DNA of 64,000 nt from Methylobacterium sp. E-065 (GTDB lineage Bacteria; Pseudomonadota; Alphaproteobacteria; Rhizobiales; Beijerinckiaceae), in contig NZ_JAKSYD010000230.1 of assembly GCF_022829605.1 (NCBI RefSeq), forward strand, positions 1 to 64,000, read 5' to 3'. A model generated the notes under the pieces. It was not told the DNA's origin and did no database searches. It saw only the letters and a list, made by a program, of their open reading frames with translations. Made by a program: the position numbers and the translations under genes. How positions within the stretch are numbered: the stretch's first letter is position 1; the number at the start of each line of letters is the position of its first letter. Below, piece by piece: positions 43,855-52,227 of the stretch.

Positions 43855-45768
43855 TCAGATGTCGATCCGGGCGCCGATCTCGACGGCACGGTCGACCGGG
43901 ATGCGGAAGTAGCGGGACGCGTCCGTGGCCGCACGGGCCATGGAGATGTAGAGCCTGTCCTGCCACACCGGCATGCCGGTCTCCGGCGAGGCCACCAGCA
44001 CCCGCCGCGTCAGGAAGTACGACAGGTCGCCCTTGTCCAGGCCCGCGGCCGCAAGGGCGCGCGGAAGGTCGGGCAGTTCGGTGAACCCGAAGCGCACCGT
44101 CACGCAGGAGAAGGCGTCGGACAGCTTCCTCACGGCGACGCGCTCGGCGTCTGCCACGCGCGGCAGGTCCTCGGTGACCACGTGCAGGATATAATTGTTC
44201 GCGTGCATCACCCGGTTGTGCCTGACGTTGTGCATCAGGGCCCCTGGGGTATCGCCGGGCGTTCCCGTCAGGAACATGGCCGTTCCCGGCACCCGTTGGA
44301 TCGAGCCGGTCTCCACCATCCGCGTGAACTCGGAGAGCGGCACGCGCCGACGGTGGATCTCCTCGGCGATCAGGGCCGAGCCGCGCCGCCAGGTCCACAT
44401 CGCCGTGACCAGGGCGGCGCCGATGGTCAACGGCACCCAGCCCCCGTGCAGGATCTTGAGCGCGTTGGCCGAGAGGAACACCAACTCGATGAGTAGGAAC
44501 GGCGCGATGACCGCGGCCGCGACCGCAGGCGACCAGCGCCAGACCTTCCAGGCGACGACGAACAGCAGGCAGGCGGTGATGACCATGTCGCCGGTGACCG
44601 CGATGCCGTAGGCGGCCGCCAAGCCGCTCGACGACTTGAACAGCACCACCACGAACACGACCGCGACGAGCAACCACCAGTTCACCCGAGGGATGTATAT
44701 CTGCCCCTTCTCGGTCTCGGAGGTGCGCAGGACCCGCATGCGCGGCAGCAGGCCGAGTTGCATCGCCTGCTGGGTGATCGAGAAGGTGCCGGTGATCACC
44801 GCCTGGCTGGCGATGACCGTCGCCACGGTGGCGAGTAGCACCATCGGCAGCAGAGCCCAGGACGGATAGAGCAGGAAGAACGGGTTCTCGGCCCGCTCGG
44901 GGTGGGCGAGCAGCATGGCGCCCTGGCCGAGATAGTTCAGGGCGAGCGCCGGCAGCACCAGCCCGAACCAGGCCGCGCGGATCGGCGTGCGACCGAAGTG
45001 TCCCATGTCGGCGTAAAGCGCCTCCGCGCCGGTCACAGCGAGGAACACGGCACCGAGCGCCAGCAGGCCGGCCGTGCCGTGGCTCAGGATGAACGAGACG
45101 CCGTGGGCGGGGTTAAGCGCACCCAGAATGCTCGGGTCGTCGACGAGGTGGCCCAGGCCGCCCAGCGCCATGACGATGAACCAGAACGCCGTGAGGGGGC
45201 CGAAGAAGGTCGCCACCCGCGCCGTCCCGTGGCTCTGCAGGGCGAACAGCCCGATCAGGATGGCGAGGCTGATGGGCAGGACGTACGGGTCGGTGGCCGG
45301 GGTCACCAGCTTCAGCCCTTCGACCGCAGAGAGCACTGACATGGCCGGAGTGATGATGGCGTCGCCGAAGAACAGTGAGACGCCGACCATGCCCAGCACG
45401 ATCACGAACCCGCCGGAATGGCCCAGCGCCCGCTGGGCGAGCGCCACGAGGGACGGCGTGCCGCCTTCGCCGTCGTTGTCGGCCCGCATCACCAGCAGCA
45501 CGTACTTGAGCGTGACGATGAGGATGAGCGCCCAGAGGATCAGCGAGACGACGCCGAAGACCATCTCGCGGGTCGGCGCGTGCCCCCCTCCGGCGGTGGC
45601 GTGGAGGGACTCCTTCAGGGCGTAGAGCGGGCTGGTGCCGATGTCGCCGTAGACTACGCCGACCGAACCGAGCGTCAGCGCCCAGAACCCCGCCCTCGGG
45701 CCATGTCCCTCATCGGAGGGCAGCGGGGTCTCGGACTTCGCGAACTCGGTCCTGGCGATTGCGGGCAT
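43855..45768 (-). CDS. kup: KUP-family potassium uptake transporter
   Basis: 637 residues from ATG 45768, which has GGAG eight bases upstream. The family start LGSVGVVYGDIGTSPLYALK is intact. About twelve membrane spans fill residues 30-440, followed by a cytoplasmic C-terminal domain (PSWALLPMVLLATVATVIAS belongs to the membrane part). Kup transporters carry K+ with H+ and work best in acid or osmotic stress. It lies in a block of ion transport genes with a NhaA remnant 71 bases upstream. Many Rhizobiales carry several kup copies, so this may be an extra one. Confidence 0.93.
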   Translation of the reverse strand: MPAIARTEFAKSETPLPSDEGHGPRAGFWALTLGSVGVVYGDIGTSPLYALKESLHATAGGGHAPTREMVFGVVSLILWALILIVTLKYVLLVMRADNDGEGGTPSLVALAQRALGHSGGFVIVLGMVGVSLFFGDAIITPAMSVLSAVEGLKLVTPATDPYVLPISLAILIGLFALQSHGTARVATFFGPLTAFWFIVMALGGLGHLVDDPSILGALNPAHGVSFILSHGTAGLLALGAVFLAVTGAEALYADMGHFGRTPIRAAWFGLVLPALALNYLGQGAMLLAHPERAENPFFLLYPSWALLPMVLLATVATVIASQAVITGTFSITQQAMQLGLLPRMRVLRTSETEKGQIYIPRVNWWLLVAVVFVVVLFKSSSGLAAAYGIAVTGDMVITACLLFVVAWKVWRWSPAVAAAVIAPFLLIELVFLSANALKILHGGWVPLTIGAALVTAMWTWRRGSALIAEEIHRRRVPLSEFTRMVETGSIQRVPGTAMFLTGTPGDTPGALMHNVRHNRVMHANNYILHVVTEDLPRVADAERVAVRKLSDAFSCVTVRFGFTELPDLPRALAAAGLDKGDLSYFLTRRVLVASPETGMPVWQDRLYISMARAATDASRYFRIPVDRAVEIGARIDI

Positions 45769-45839
45769 CCACTGGCTCCACGTCAGCGAACGCGGGAAGC
45801 TCGCAAGGCAAGCCTCCAACGGCCTGGGGCCGGGAACGT

Positions 45840-46046
45840 TCAGGTAACACGAAGACGAATGTCCCCGTTCAGGCAGGCCGTCGCGACGTATGTCTTGAGG
45901 ACTGAGAAGTAGACGCCCGACCAGCCGGAGTTCGCGATGGCCAGCGCCAGGGCGGCGCTCGCCATCAGGATCAGGCCGCCTGAGGCCTCGCCCCGGAGGA
46001 CGTTACGCAGGGCCGAGGTCGGGCGAAGGCGCCGCGGCATGGGCAT
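45840..46046 (-). pseudogene. NhaA Na+/H+ antiporter, N-terminal remnant
   Basis: From ATG 46046 the frame has the NhaA start (LRNVLRGEASGGLILMASAA then LALAIANSGWSGVYFSVL), about 50 residues with the first membrane helix. It then goes into unrelated sequence and stops at 45840; intact NhaA has about 390 residues. The remaining eleven helices are absent from this window. Confidence 0.75.
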
Positions 46047-46182
46047 AGATCTCCCGCGCTGGCGGCCCGACCAACGCTGAAGCCTGCCGGTCCGAAGGTC
46101 GGACCGCGCACCCATGGCCGGCTATCGCATTCGTTGGCCTATCCGGCAATCCGAAGCCCGGAGCGTCCCGGGACGGTTCATG

Positions 46183-46584
46183 TCATGCAGCCCGGCCCGC
46201 CGCACCGACGCCGACTTGGCTGACGCTCCAGTGCTCCAGGTGCTTGTAGACGATGACCTTGTTCGCGAGTTGGGCACCGTGCCGGCTGCAGAAGCCTTCG
46301 AGCTGCTCGCGGGTGCCGATCAGTTCGACGCACATGGTCAGCTCGGGGTTGAGCGACTCGGCGCCGTCGTCCTGGATCGGCCCATGGTTGCTGTAGCCGT
46401 GGTGGGACTGGTGGGCGACGGCGTTCATGAGGCCCTCCGCCTTGGCCTGGGCGACGAGCTCCCGATAGAGCGGCTTCGAGCCAGAGAACCACCGGCCCTT
46501 GCCGGCGCCGCCGCGCTCGCCCGGCTTCATGTAGATACGGATCATGCCGGTGTCGGCGGCGACGACGCGATGCGATGGGGTCAT
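46183..46584 (-). CDS. DUF190 protein in a fluoride-responsive operon
   Basis: 133 residues from ATG 46584, overlapping the channel gene stop as ATGA; a second ATG 13 codons in (MIRIYMKPGERGG) is where most DUF190 proteins start. DUF190 proteins have a PII-like fold and often stand beside crcB fluoride exporters. Here it is paired with a CLC-type channel under a fluoride riboswitch. It may sense or modulate the transporter. The middle is histidine-rich (NAVAHQSHHGYSNHG), which is unusual and might bind a metal. Confidence 0.75.
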   Translation of the reverse strand: MTPSHRVVAADTGMIRIYMKPGERGGAGKGRWFSGSKPLYRELVAQAKAEGLMNAVAHQSHHGYSNHGPIQDDGAESLNPELTMCVELIGTREQLEGFCSRHGAQLANKVIVYKHLEHWSVSQVGVGAAGRAA

Positions 46585-47984
46585 GACGTCTCCTCGGTGA
46601 TGGGGCGCTCGGCCAACGGTGCGACGGTCGGCACCCGGCCCGTACGGGCCTGGCGCAGGGTCATGCCGTCCGGGATGTTGGCCGCCGCCGACTTCGGGAC
46701 CGCGATGCGCTGCGACAGGTAGATGCCGTTGTGACCCGAGCAGAGGTAAGCCAGGAAGCACGCGACGGCGAGATAGACCCCGTGCGTCGCGCCGAAGAGC
46801 TCGATGCCCATCAGCGTGCAGGCGAGCGGCGTGTTGGCTGCGCCGGCGAAGACCGCGACGAACCCCAGCGCCGCGAACAGGTCCACCGGCGCGCCGAGCA
46901 GCCCGGCCAGGGCGTTGCCGAGCGCCGCGCCGATGAAGAACAGCGGCGTGACCTCGCCGCCCTTGAACCCGGCGCTGAGGGTCACGACCGTGAACAGGAT
47001 CTTCAGGGCCCAGCTCCAGGGATGGATGTCCGGCCCGAAGAAGGTGTTGATGGTCATCCCGCCGGCGTCGGCGGCCGAGACGCCGAGCCCGAGGTAGTCC
47101 CGCGTACCAAAAGCGTAGACGAGGCCGATGACCGCGAGGCCGCCGATCACCGGGCGGAGCGGCCCGTACGGGACCAGGCGCTTCAGCCAACCACCGAGGA
47201 GGTGGTTGGCTTCCGCGAACAGCAACCCGACAAGGCCGAAAGCGACGCCGGCGAGCGCGACCTTGGCAAGGAGCAGCGGATCGACGGTCAGGGCCTTCGC
47301 GCCGCCGGCGAGGAAGTCCACGTGGTAGAAGCCGTGGTGGATGCCCCATGCCTGGCAGGTCCAGTCGCCGACCACCGCGGCGAGGAGGCAGGGCACCAGC
47401 GCGGCGTACTCGACGCGACCGACCGCGAGCACCTCCAGCGCGAACACCGCGCCGGCGATGGGCGTGCCGAAGACTGCGCCGAAGCCGGCGGCGATACCCG
47501 CCATCAGGAGGACCCGGACCCCGGCCGCATCGACCCCGAAGAGCTTGCCGAAGGCGCTGGCAAGGCTGCCTCCCATCTGGACGGCGGTACCCTCGCGCCC
47601 GGCCGACCCGCCGAACAGGTGCGTGACGATGGTGCCGAGGAAGATAAGCGGCGCCATCCGGAGCGGCACGCCGCCGTCCGGCTCGTGGATCTCCTCGACG
47701 ATGAGGTTGTTGCCGCCTTCAACGCTCTTGCCGAACAGGTGGTAGAGCAAGCCGACGGCACAGCCCCCGAGCGGAAGCAGGAACAGGAACCAGGGATGGT
47801 CGAAGCGCGCCTGGGTGGCCGCGTCGAGGCTCCACAGGAAGGCCGCGCAGAGGGTGCCGACCGCCGCGGCCATCGGCACGAGGATGGCCGACCATCGCGC
47901 CACCGAAACGGCATGGGCGTGCCGCGTGCGGACGAACGCCGCGAGGTTCAGGCTGTCGAAGAGATTTTGGAAGGTCGCGCGCAT
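46581..47984 (-). CDS. CLC-family fluoride/proton antiporter (EriC-F type)
   Basis: 467 residues, about 16 membrane helices. The selectivity region GSAGREGTAVQMGG and the later GFKGGEVTPLFFIGAALGN are those of the CLC-F branch, and the usual GSGIP of chloride members is replaced by EGGNNL near 90. CLC-F proteins expel fluoride in exchange for protons. The start ATG 47984 lies 28 bases after a fluoride riboswitch, which supports fluoride as substrate. The following DUF190 gene overlaps by 4 bases. Confidence 0.88.
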   Translation of the reverse strand: MRATFQNLFDSLNLAAFVRTRHAHAVSVARWSAILVPMAAAVGTLCAAFLWSLDAATQARFDHPWFLFLLPLGGCAVGLLYHLFGKSVEGGNNLIVEEIHEPDGGVPLRMAPLIFLGTIVTHLFGGSAGREGTAVQMGGSLASAFGKLFGVDAAGVRVLLMAGIAAGFGAVFGTPIAGAVFALEVLAVGRVEYAALVPCLLAAVVGDWTCQAWGIHHGFYHVDFLAGGAKALTVDPLLLAKVALAGVAFGLVGLLFAEANHLLGGWLKRLVPYGPLRPVIGGLAVIGLVYAFGTRDYLGLGVSAADAGGMTINTFFGPDIHPWSWALKILFTVVTLSAGFKGGEVTPLFFIGAALGNALAGLLGAPVDLFAALGFVAVFAGAANTPLACTLMGIELFGATHGVYLAVACFLAYLCSGHNGIYLSQRIAVPKSAAANIPDGMTLRQARTGRVPTVAPLAERPITEETS

Positions 47985-48011
47985 GAGTCCCCCTTGTTGC
48001 GGCGCCGCAAA

Positions 48012-48073
48012 AGGTAGGAGTCATTAGCCCAGGGGGCGGTTTGGCCGAAAGGCCCGGCAGATTCCATTGCCGT
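48012..48073 (-). promoter_or_regulatory. Fluoride (crcB-motif) riboswitch
   Basis: On the minus strand GGCAATGGAATCTGCC starts the first stem-loop, followed by a GGGCCTTTCGGCC hairpin, then AAACCGCCC and the conserved 3' part CTAATGACTCCTACC. The ATGG box, the AAACCGCC pairing and the TGACTCCTAC end agree with the crcB-motif consensus. It lies 28 bases before the ATG of the CLC-type gene, and the short GC-rich palindrome between them (GCGGCGCCGC) could be the expression platform. Fluoride would switch the operon on. Confidence 0.85.
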
Positions 48074-48125
48074 GGACGGGAGATGCCTTCGCCTCGCCCG
48101 TTCGTCAAGATCCAACTCCCGCGCG

Positions 48126-48160
48126 CCCGGGCCCCATCCCGAGTGGGGATGGGGCCCGGG
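48126..48160. terminator. Strong 15-bp hairpin between divergent operons
   Basis: Perfect arms CCCGGGCCCCATCCC (48126-48140) and GGGATGGGGCCCGGG (48146-48160) with loop GAGTG. It lies between the fluoride riboswitch and the start of the plus-strand gene at 48273. With no gene ending close by, it may insulate the two transcripts or be left from earlier DNA. Confidence 0.6.
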
Positions 48161-48272
48161 TCGTTCGAAAGCATCACGAAAGACGGTGGCTGGTCCAGGG
48201 CCCGGGGCATGTCTATGCCCTCCGCGGCCGAGGCCGGCGCGTTCGACGCCGGCCCGGGGCGGAGCGCATCCC

Positions 48273-48878
48273 ATGACCCTTTCCTGGCTCGGAGCCGTCA
48301 TCACCTTCCAGGTGACCTTCACCGAACTCTTCATCGCCGCGACGGTGATGATGGCCGGGGCGTACCGGTTCGGATGGCGCAGCGTCCTGGCGGGCTCCAT
48401 CCTCGGCGGGCTGGCGGTGTCGATCCTCGCGGTCGTCCTGCGCAAGGCGGCCTACCTCCTGGCCCTGAACGTCCTGGATTGGATCTCGGCGGTCTTGCTG
48501 CTCGGGTTCGGCCTGTACCTGCTCTACGAGTTCATCGACGGGCTCTCGAAGCGCGATGCCGGCACGGCCCCCGGCTCGACGGACGCGAACTGGTCGCGGC
48601 CGATCAACGCCGCGGGCCTCGGCGTCGCCGCCTGGGCCCTGGTCGCCGAGGGGCTTGAGATCCTGGTGGTCTGGCTCGGCGTCTCGCTTCGGGAGGGCGC
48701 GGGAACGGCGACCCTCGGGGTCGGCATCGGGGTCGTGCTCGTGGCGACCTTGGCTTTCGCCCTCGGCGGCACCGGGATCTTCCGGAAGGTGCCGCCCTAC
48801 GTCCTCGACGGGGTCGCGGCCCTCATGGTGACGGCCTACGGCGCCTATTTCCTCTCCCTTGCCGTGACCCGCGCGTGA
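48273..48878 (+). CDS. Membrane protein with EGLE motif (COG4280/FTR1-like)
   Basis: 201 residues from ATG 48273, six predicted membrane spans. The first span contains VTFTELFIAATVMMAGAYRF and a later one VAEGLEILVVWLGVSLREG. The repeated acidic motif within spans recalls the REGLE motif of FTR1 iron permeases and the COG4280 proteins of unknown function. It is related to the protein at 53238-54002. Transport of a metal or a proton-coupled solute is a guess from these motifs. It may share regulation with the ion genes around it. Confidence 0.65.
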   Translation: MTLSWLGAVITFQVTFTELFIAATVMMAGAYRFGWRSVLAGSILGGLAVSILAVVLRKAAYLLALNVLDWISAVLLLGFGLYLLYEFIDGLSKRDAGTAPGSTDANWSRPINAAGLGVAAWALVAEGLEILVVWLGVSLREGAGTATLGVGIGVVLVATLAFALGGTGIFRKVPPYVLDGVAALMVTAYGAYFLSLAVTRA

Positions 48879-49174
48879 TCGGTCGACGAAGGGATTGACC
48901 CGGACGACGGATTAATCCACGTTGCCGGACGTGGGATGGGGATGAAGCTCCCCGATAACTGCCGGCCCCCTATGGGCCGGACGATAGCTTCTACCGAGCG
49001 CTTCGGCGCGGGTAGAGCTATGTGTTGACCCGCACCGTCACGCTCATGACCGCAACCGGATCGCCGCAAGGCGGCCCCTCATGAGCCGACCGATGACCCT
49101 GCCCGATCCAAGACCGTCCTGATGCCCGCCGTCGCCCACCAGGCGCGGTCCGGGCCTTTTCCCGTTCGCGCACG
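48879..49174. other. Intergenic region before a candidate sRNA
   Basis: No gene with a credible ribosome site is seen on either strand. The right end is the poly-A/T edge of the terminator hairpin described with the candidate sRNA. Confidence 0.45.
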
Positions 49175-49268
49175 AAAAAAAAGGCGGAGCCATAAGGCTC
49201 CGCCGCGACCAGGACACATGCCTCCGAGCGGTCACAAGAATACATGTGCTTAGGTCTAGTCTGTCGCA
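49175..49268 (-). ncRNA. Candidate small RNA with its own promoter and terminator
   Basis: On the minus strand a -35 box TTGACT (49297-49302) and a -10 box TATCCT (49275-49280) are 16 bases apart. About 95 bases later a perfect 9-bp hairpin GGCGGAGCC-TTAT-GGCTCCGCC (49204-49183) is followed by eight T (49182-49175), the best intrinsic terminator in this window. No start codon with a ribosome site is seen between. The region is AT-rich against its surroundings. A regulatory RNA or a short leader peptide transcript would fit. Confidence 0.5.
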
Positions 49269-49682
49269 GGAATAAGGATAGCCACTCGATAGTCTGAGTC
49301 AACGCAAAAAAGCGATGTCTCGGAATAATAAAGAGCGGCATCTTTATTTAAAAAACAGCACTATTTGCGCCCCTGATAAAGCCATGGCTTTTTCGGGCGA
49401 CGTCGTATTGGTTAAATCAGCATCTGCATGATAATGACTGGATAATTCTGTCGCACTTAGAAAATGCTTATTGCGCTGATCTTATAATTCGATACTTCTA
49501 CCGGCGCTCCACTTGGGCTCCCGGACGATGATCTTGGGGCTCGAGGGGAATGCAGCCCCGGTCCGGGGCCCGGCGCGGAAGCGCGCAGGGCCGACACGTC
49601 GCCGCCGACGGACCGGGATGCGGTGAGGAGACCCCTGGCGGACACAACGTCCGGGTTCGAACGCTCAAATGGAGGAACACCT
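49269..49682. other. AT-rich promoter region upstream of xoxF
   Basis: From about 49300 to 49500 the sequence is far richer in A and T than the average here and contains no gene. It ends in a GC-rich leader with GGAGGA seven bases before the xoxF ATG. Regulatory sites for methanol or lanthanide control would lie here, but no specific motif is recognised. Confidence 0.5.
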
Positions 49683-51497
49683 ATGAGGAAGATCGCCCTT
49701 GCGGCGTCCGTCGCCTACGCCGCGACGCTCCTGCCGGCCGCCATGCCGGCCATCGCGAACGAAAACCTGATGAAGCTGATGCAGGACCCCAACCAGTGGG
49801 CGTTCCCGGGCCTCGACTACACGAACCAGCGCTATTCGAAGCTCGACCAGATCAACAAGGACAACGTCAAGAACCTCCAGGTGGCCTGGACCTTCTCGAC
49901 CGGCGTGCTGCGCGGCCATGAGGGCGCCCCGCTCGTCATCGGCAACATGATGTACGTCCACACCCCGTTCCCGAACATCGTCTACGCGCTCGACCTCGAC
50001 CACGAGGCCAAGATCGTGTGGAAGTACGAGCCCAAGCAGGACCCGTCGGTGATCCCGGTGATGTGCTGCGACACGGTCAACCGCGGCCTGGCCTACGCCG
50101 ACGGCGCCATCATCCTGCACCAGGCCGACACCACGGTCGTCTCGCTCGACGCCAAGTCCGGCAAGGTGAACTGGTCGGTCCAGAACGGCGATCCGAAGAA
50201 GGGCGAGACCAACACCGCCACCGTGCTGCCGGTGAAGGACAAGGTCATCGTCGGCATCTCGGGCGGCGAGTTCGGCGTACGCTGTCACGTGACCGCCTAC
50301 GACCTCAAGTCCGGCAAGCGGGTCTGGCGCGCCTACTCCGTCGGCCCGGACGACGAGATGCTCGTCGACCCGGAGAAGACCACCTACCTCGGCAAGCCGG
50401 TGGGCAAGGATTCTTCGCTGAAGACCTGGGAAGGCGACCAGTGGAAGACCGGCGGCGGCTGCACCTGGGGCTGGTACTCGTACGACCCCAAGCTCGACCT
50501 GATGTACTACGGCTCGGGCAATCCCTCGACCTGGAACCCCAAGCAGCGTCCGGGCGACAACAAGTGGTCGATGACCATCTGGGCGCGTAACCCCGACACC
50601 GGGCAGGCCAAGTGGGTCTACCAGATGACCCCCCACGACGAGTGGGACTACGACGGCATCAACGAGATGATCCTCACCGACCAGAAGGTCGACGGCAAGG
50701 AGCGCCCGCTCCTGACCCACTTCGACCGCAACGGCTTCGGCTACACCCTGGACCGCGCCACCGGCGAACTCCTCGTCGCCGAGAAGTTCGATCCGGTCGT
50801 CAACTGGGCCTCCAAGGTCGACATGGACAAGGGCTCCAAGACCTACGGTCGCCCCCTCGTCCAGGCCAAGTTCTCCACCGAGCAGAACGGCGAGGACACC
50901 AACTCCAAGGGTATCTGCCCGGCCGCGTTGGGTTCGAAGGACCAGCAGCCCGCCGCCTACTCGCCGAAGACCAACCTGTTCTACGTGCCCACCAACCACG
51001 TCTGCATGGACTACGAGCCGTTCCGGGTGACCTACACCCCGGGCCAGCCCTACGTCGGTGCGACCCTGTCGATGTACCCCGCGCCGAACAGCCATGGCGG
51101 CATGGGCAACTTCATCGCCTGGGACGGCGTGAAGGGTAAGATCGCGTGGTCCGATCCCGAGCAGTTCTCGGTCTGGTCGGGCGCCCTCGCCACCGCCGGC
51201 GACGTTGTCTTCTACGGCACGCTGGAAGGCTACCTGAAGGCCGTCGACTCCAAGACGGGTAAGGAACTGTACAAGTTCAAGACCCCGTCGGGCATCATCG
51301 GCAACGTGATGACCTACACCCACAAGGGCAAGCAGTACGTCGGCATCCTGTCGGGTGTCGGTGGCTGGGCCGGCATCGGCCTCGCGGCCGGCCTGACCGA
51401 CCCGAACGCCGGCCTCGGCGCGGTGGGCGGCTACGCCGCCCTGTCGAGCTACACCAACCTCGGTGGCCAGCTCACCGTGTTCGCCCTGCCGAACTGA
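49683..51497 (+). CDS. xoxF: Lanthanide-dependent methanol dehydrogenase XoxF
   Basis: 604 residues from ATG 49683, preceded by GGAGGA. A Sec signal (KIALAASVAYAATLLPAAMP, cut near AIANENL) sends it to the periplasm. It is an eight-bladed PQQ propeller: VMCCDTV holds the vicinal disulfide under PQQ, GGGCTWGWYSYDP is a family block, and DEWDYDGIN provides the second aspartate that marks lanthanide-type XoxF rather than calcium-type MxaF. It oxidises methanol to formaldehyde or formate and passes electrons to a c-type cytochrome. The usual xoxG and xoxJ genes are not adjacent, so it is an orphan copy. A hairpin terminator follows at once, so it is transcribed alone. Confidence 0.95.
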   Translation: MRKIALAASVAYAATLLPAAMPAIANENLMKLMQDPNQWAFPGLDYTNQRYSKLDQINKDNVKNLQVAWTFSTGVLRGHEGAPLVIGNMMYVHTPFPNIVYALDLDHEAKIVWKYEPKQDPSVIPVMCCDTVNRGLAYADGAIILHQADTTVVSLDAKSGKVNWSVQNGDPKKGETNTATVLPVKDKVIVGISGGEFGVRCHVTAYDLKSGKRVWRAYSVGPDDEMLVDPEKTTYLGKPVGKDSSLKTWEGDQWKTGGGCTWGWYSYDPKLDLMYYGSGNPSTWNPKQRPGDNKWSMTIWARNPDTGQAKWVYQMTPHDEWDYDGINEMILTDQKVDGKERPLLTHFDRNGFGYTLDRATGELLVAEKFDPVVNWASKVDMDKGSKTYGRPLVQAKFSTEQNGEDTNSKGICPAALGSKDQQPAAYSPKTNLFYVPTNHVCMDYEPFRVTYTPGQPYVGATLSMYPAPNSHGGMGNFIAWDGVKGKIAWSDPEQFSVWSGALATAGDVVFYGTLEGYLKAVDSKTGKELYKFKTPSGIIGNVMTYTHKGKQYVGILSGVGGWAGIGLAAGLTDPNAGLGAVGGYAALSSYTNLGGQLTVFALPN

Positions 51498-51525
51498 TCG
51501 GTCGCGAACACCAAGGAGCCTAGGG

Positions 51526-51552
51526 TGCCGGCGCGGGTCCTCCGCGCCGGCA
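51526..51552 (+). terminator. Hairpin terminator after xoxF
   Basis: Perfect 11-bp arms TGCCGGCGCGG (51526-51536) and CCGCGCCGGCA (51542-51552) with a 5-base loop, then TTT. It starts 29 bases after the xoxF stop. Confidence 0.85.
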
Positions 51553-51588
51553 TTTCCCTGTCCGCACCACCCTTCGCCCGGAGCCCGC

Positions 51589-52227
51589 GTGATCGCCTCC
51601 CCAGTACCCCCGCCGGGGCGATGTCTCGTCCTCGTCCGCCATGGCCAGAGCCAAGCCAACGCCGACGGCCTTTTCACGGGACTGCTCGACTCACCCCTCA
51701 CCGAGCGGGGCCGACAGGAAGCCTGCTCGGCCGGGCTGCGGCTCAAGGACGAAGGATTTCGCTTCGCCTCAGCCTTCACGTCGACCCTCGCGCGGGCCAT
51801 CGCGACCTCCCGGCTGGCGCTCGATGCCCTGGGGCAGGCCGATCTGGTGCCCCTCCGGGATGCCGCCCTGGACGAGCGCGACTACGGCGACCTCAGCGGC
51901 CTTGGCAAGCAGGGCGCCTACGAACGTTTCGGGGCGGAGCGGATCGAGGGCTGGCGGCGCTCCTACAAGGGTCAGCCGCCGAACGGCGAGAGCCTCCGGG
52001 ACACCGTCGCCCGGGTCGTGCCCTTCCACCTAAGGCATATCCAGCCGGCGGCGATGCGCGGTCCAACGCTGGTCGTCGCCCACGGCAACTCGTTGCGGGC
52101 CTTGGTGATGGTGCTCGAAGGACTGGGCCCAAGGGAAATCGAATCCGTCGAGATCGCGACCGGATCGATCCGGGTCTACGAGTTCGGTCCGGATACCACC
52201 ATCGCATCCCGCCGCATCATCGACTGA
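51589..52227 (+). CDS. Phosphoglycerate mutase-family protein (GpmA-like)
   Basis: 212 residues from GTG 51589, with CGGAG six bases upstream. The histidine phosphatase pattern is complete: LVRHGQSQAN with the phosphorylated histidine near 17, the 2,3-bisphosphoglycerate-dependent family block TERGRQEA, RDYGDLSGL, and VAHGNSLRALV near 162. It probably interconverts 3- and 2-phosphoglycerate, a step also used in one-carbon assimilation by the serine cycle; a broader phosphatase role is possible. Its end overlaps the facing PAP2 gene by 11 bases. A decayed second copy lies at 55916-56100. Confidence 0.85.
   Translation: MIASPVPPPGRCLVLVRHGQSQANADGLFTGLLDSPLTERGRQEACSAGLRLKDEGFRFASAFTSTLARAIATSRLALDALGQADLVPLRDAALDERDYGDLSGLGKQGAYERFGAERIEGWRRSYKGQPPNGESLRDTVARVVPFHLRHIQPAAMRGPTLVVAHGNSLRALVMVLEGLGPREIESVEIATGSIRVYEFGPDTTIASRRIID

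Noticed and set aside
49665..51800. A 711-codon minus-strand frame opposite xoxF
   Set aside because: xoxF is unambiguous, and the antisense translation is a valine/glycine/arginine-rich shadow.
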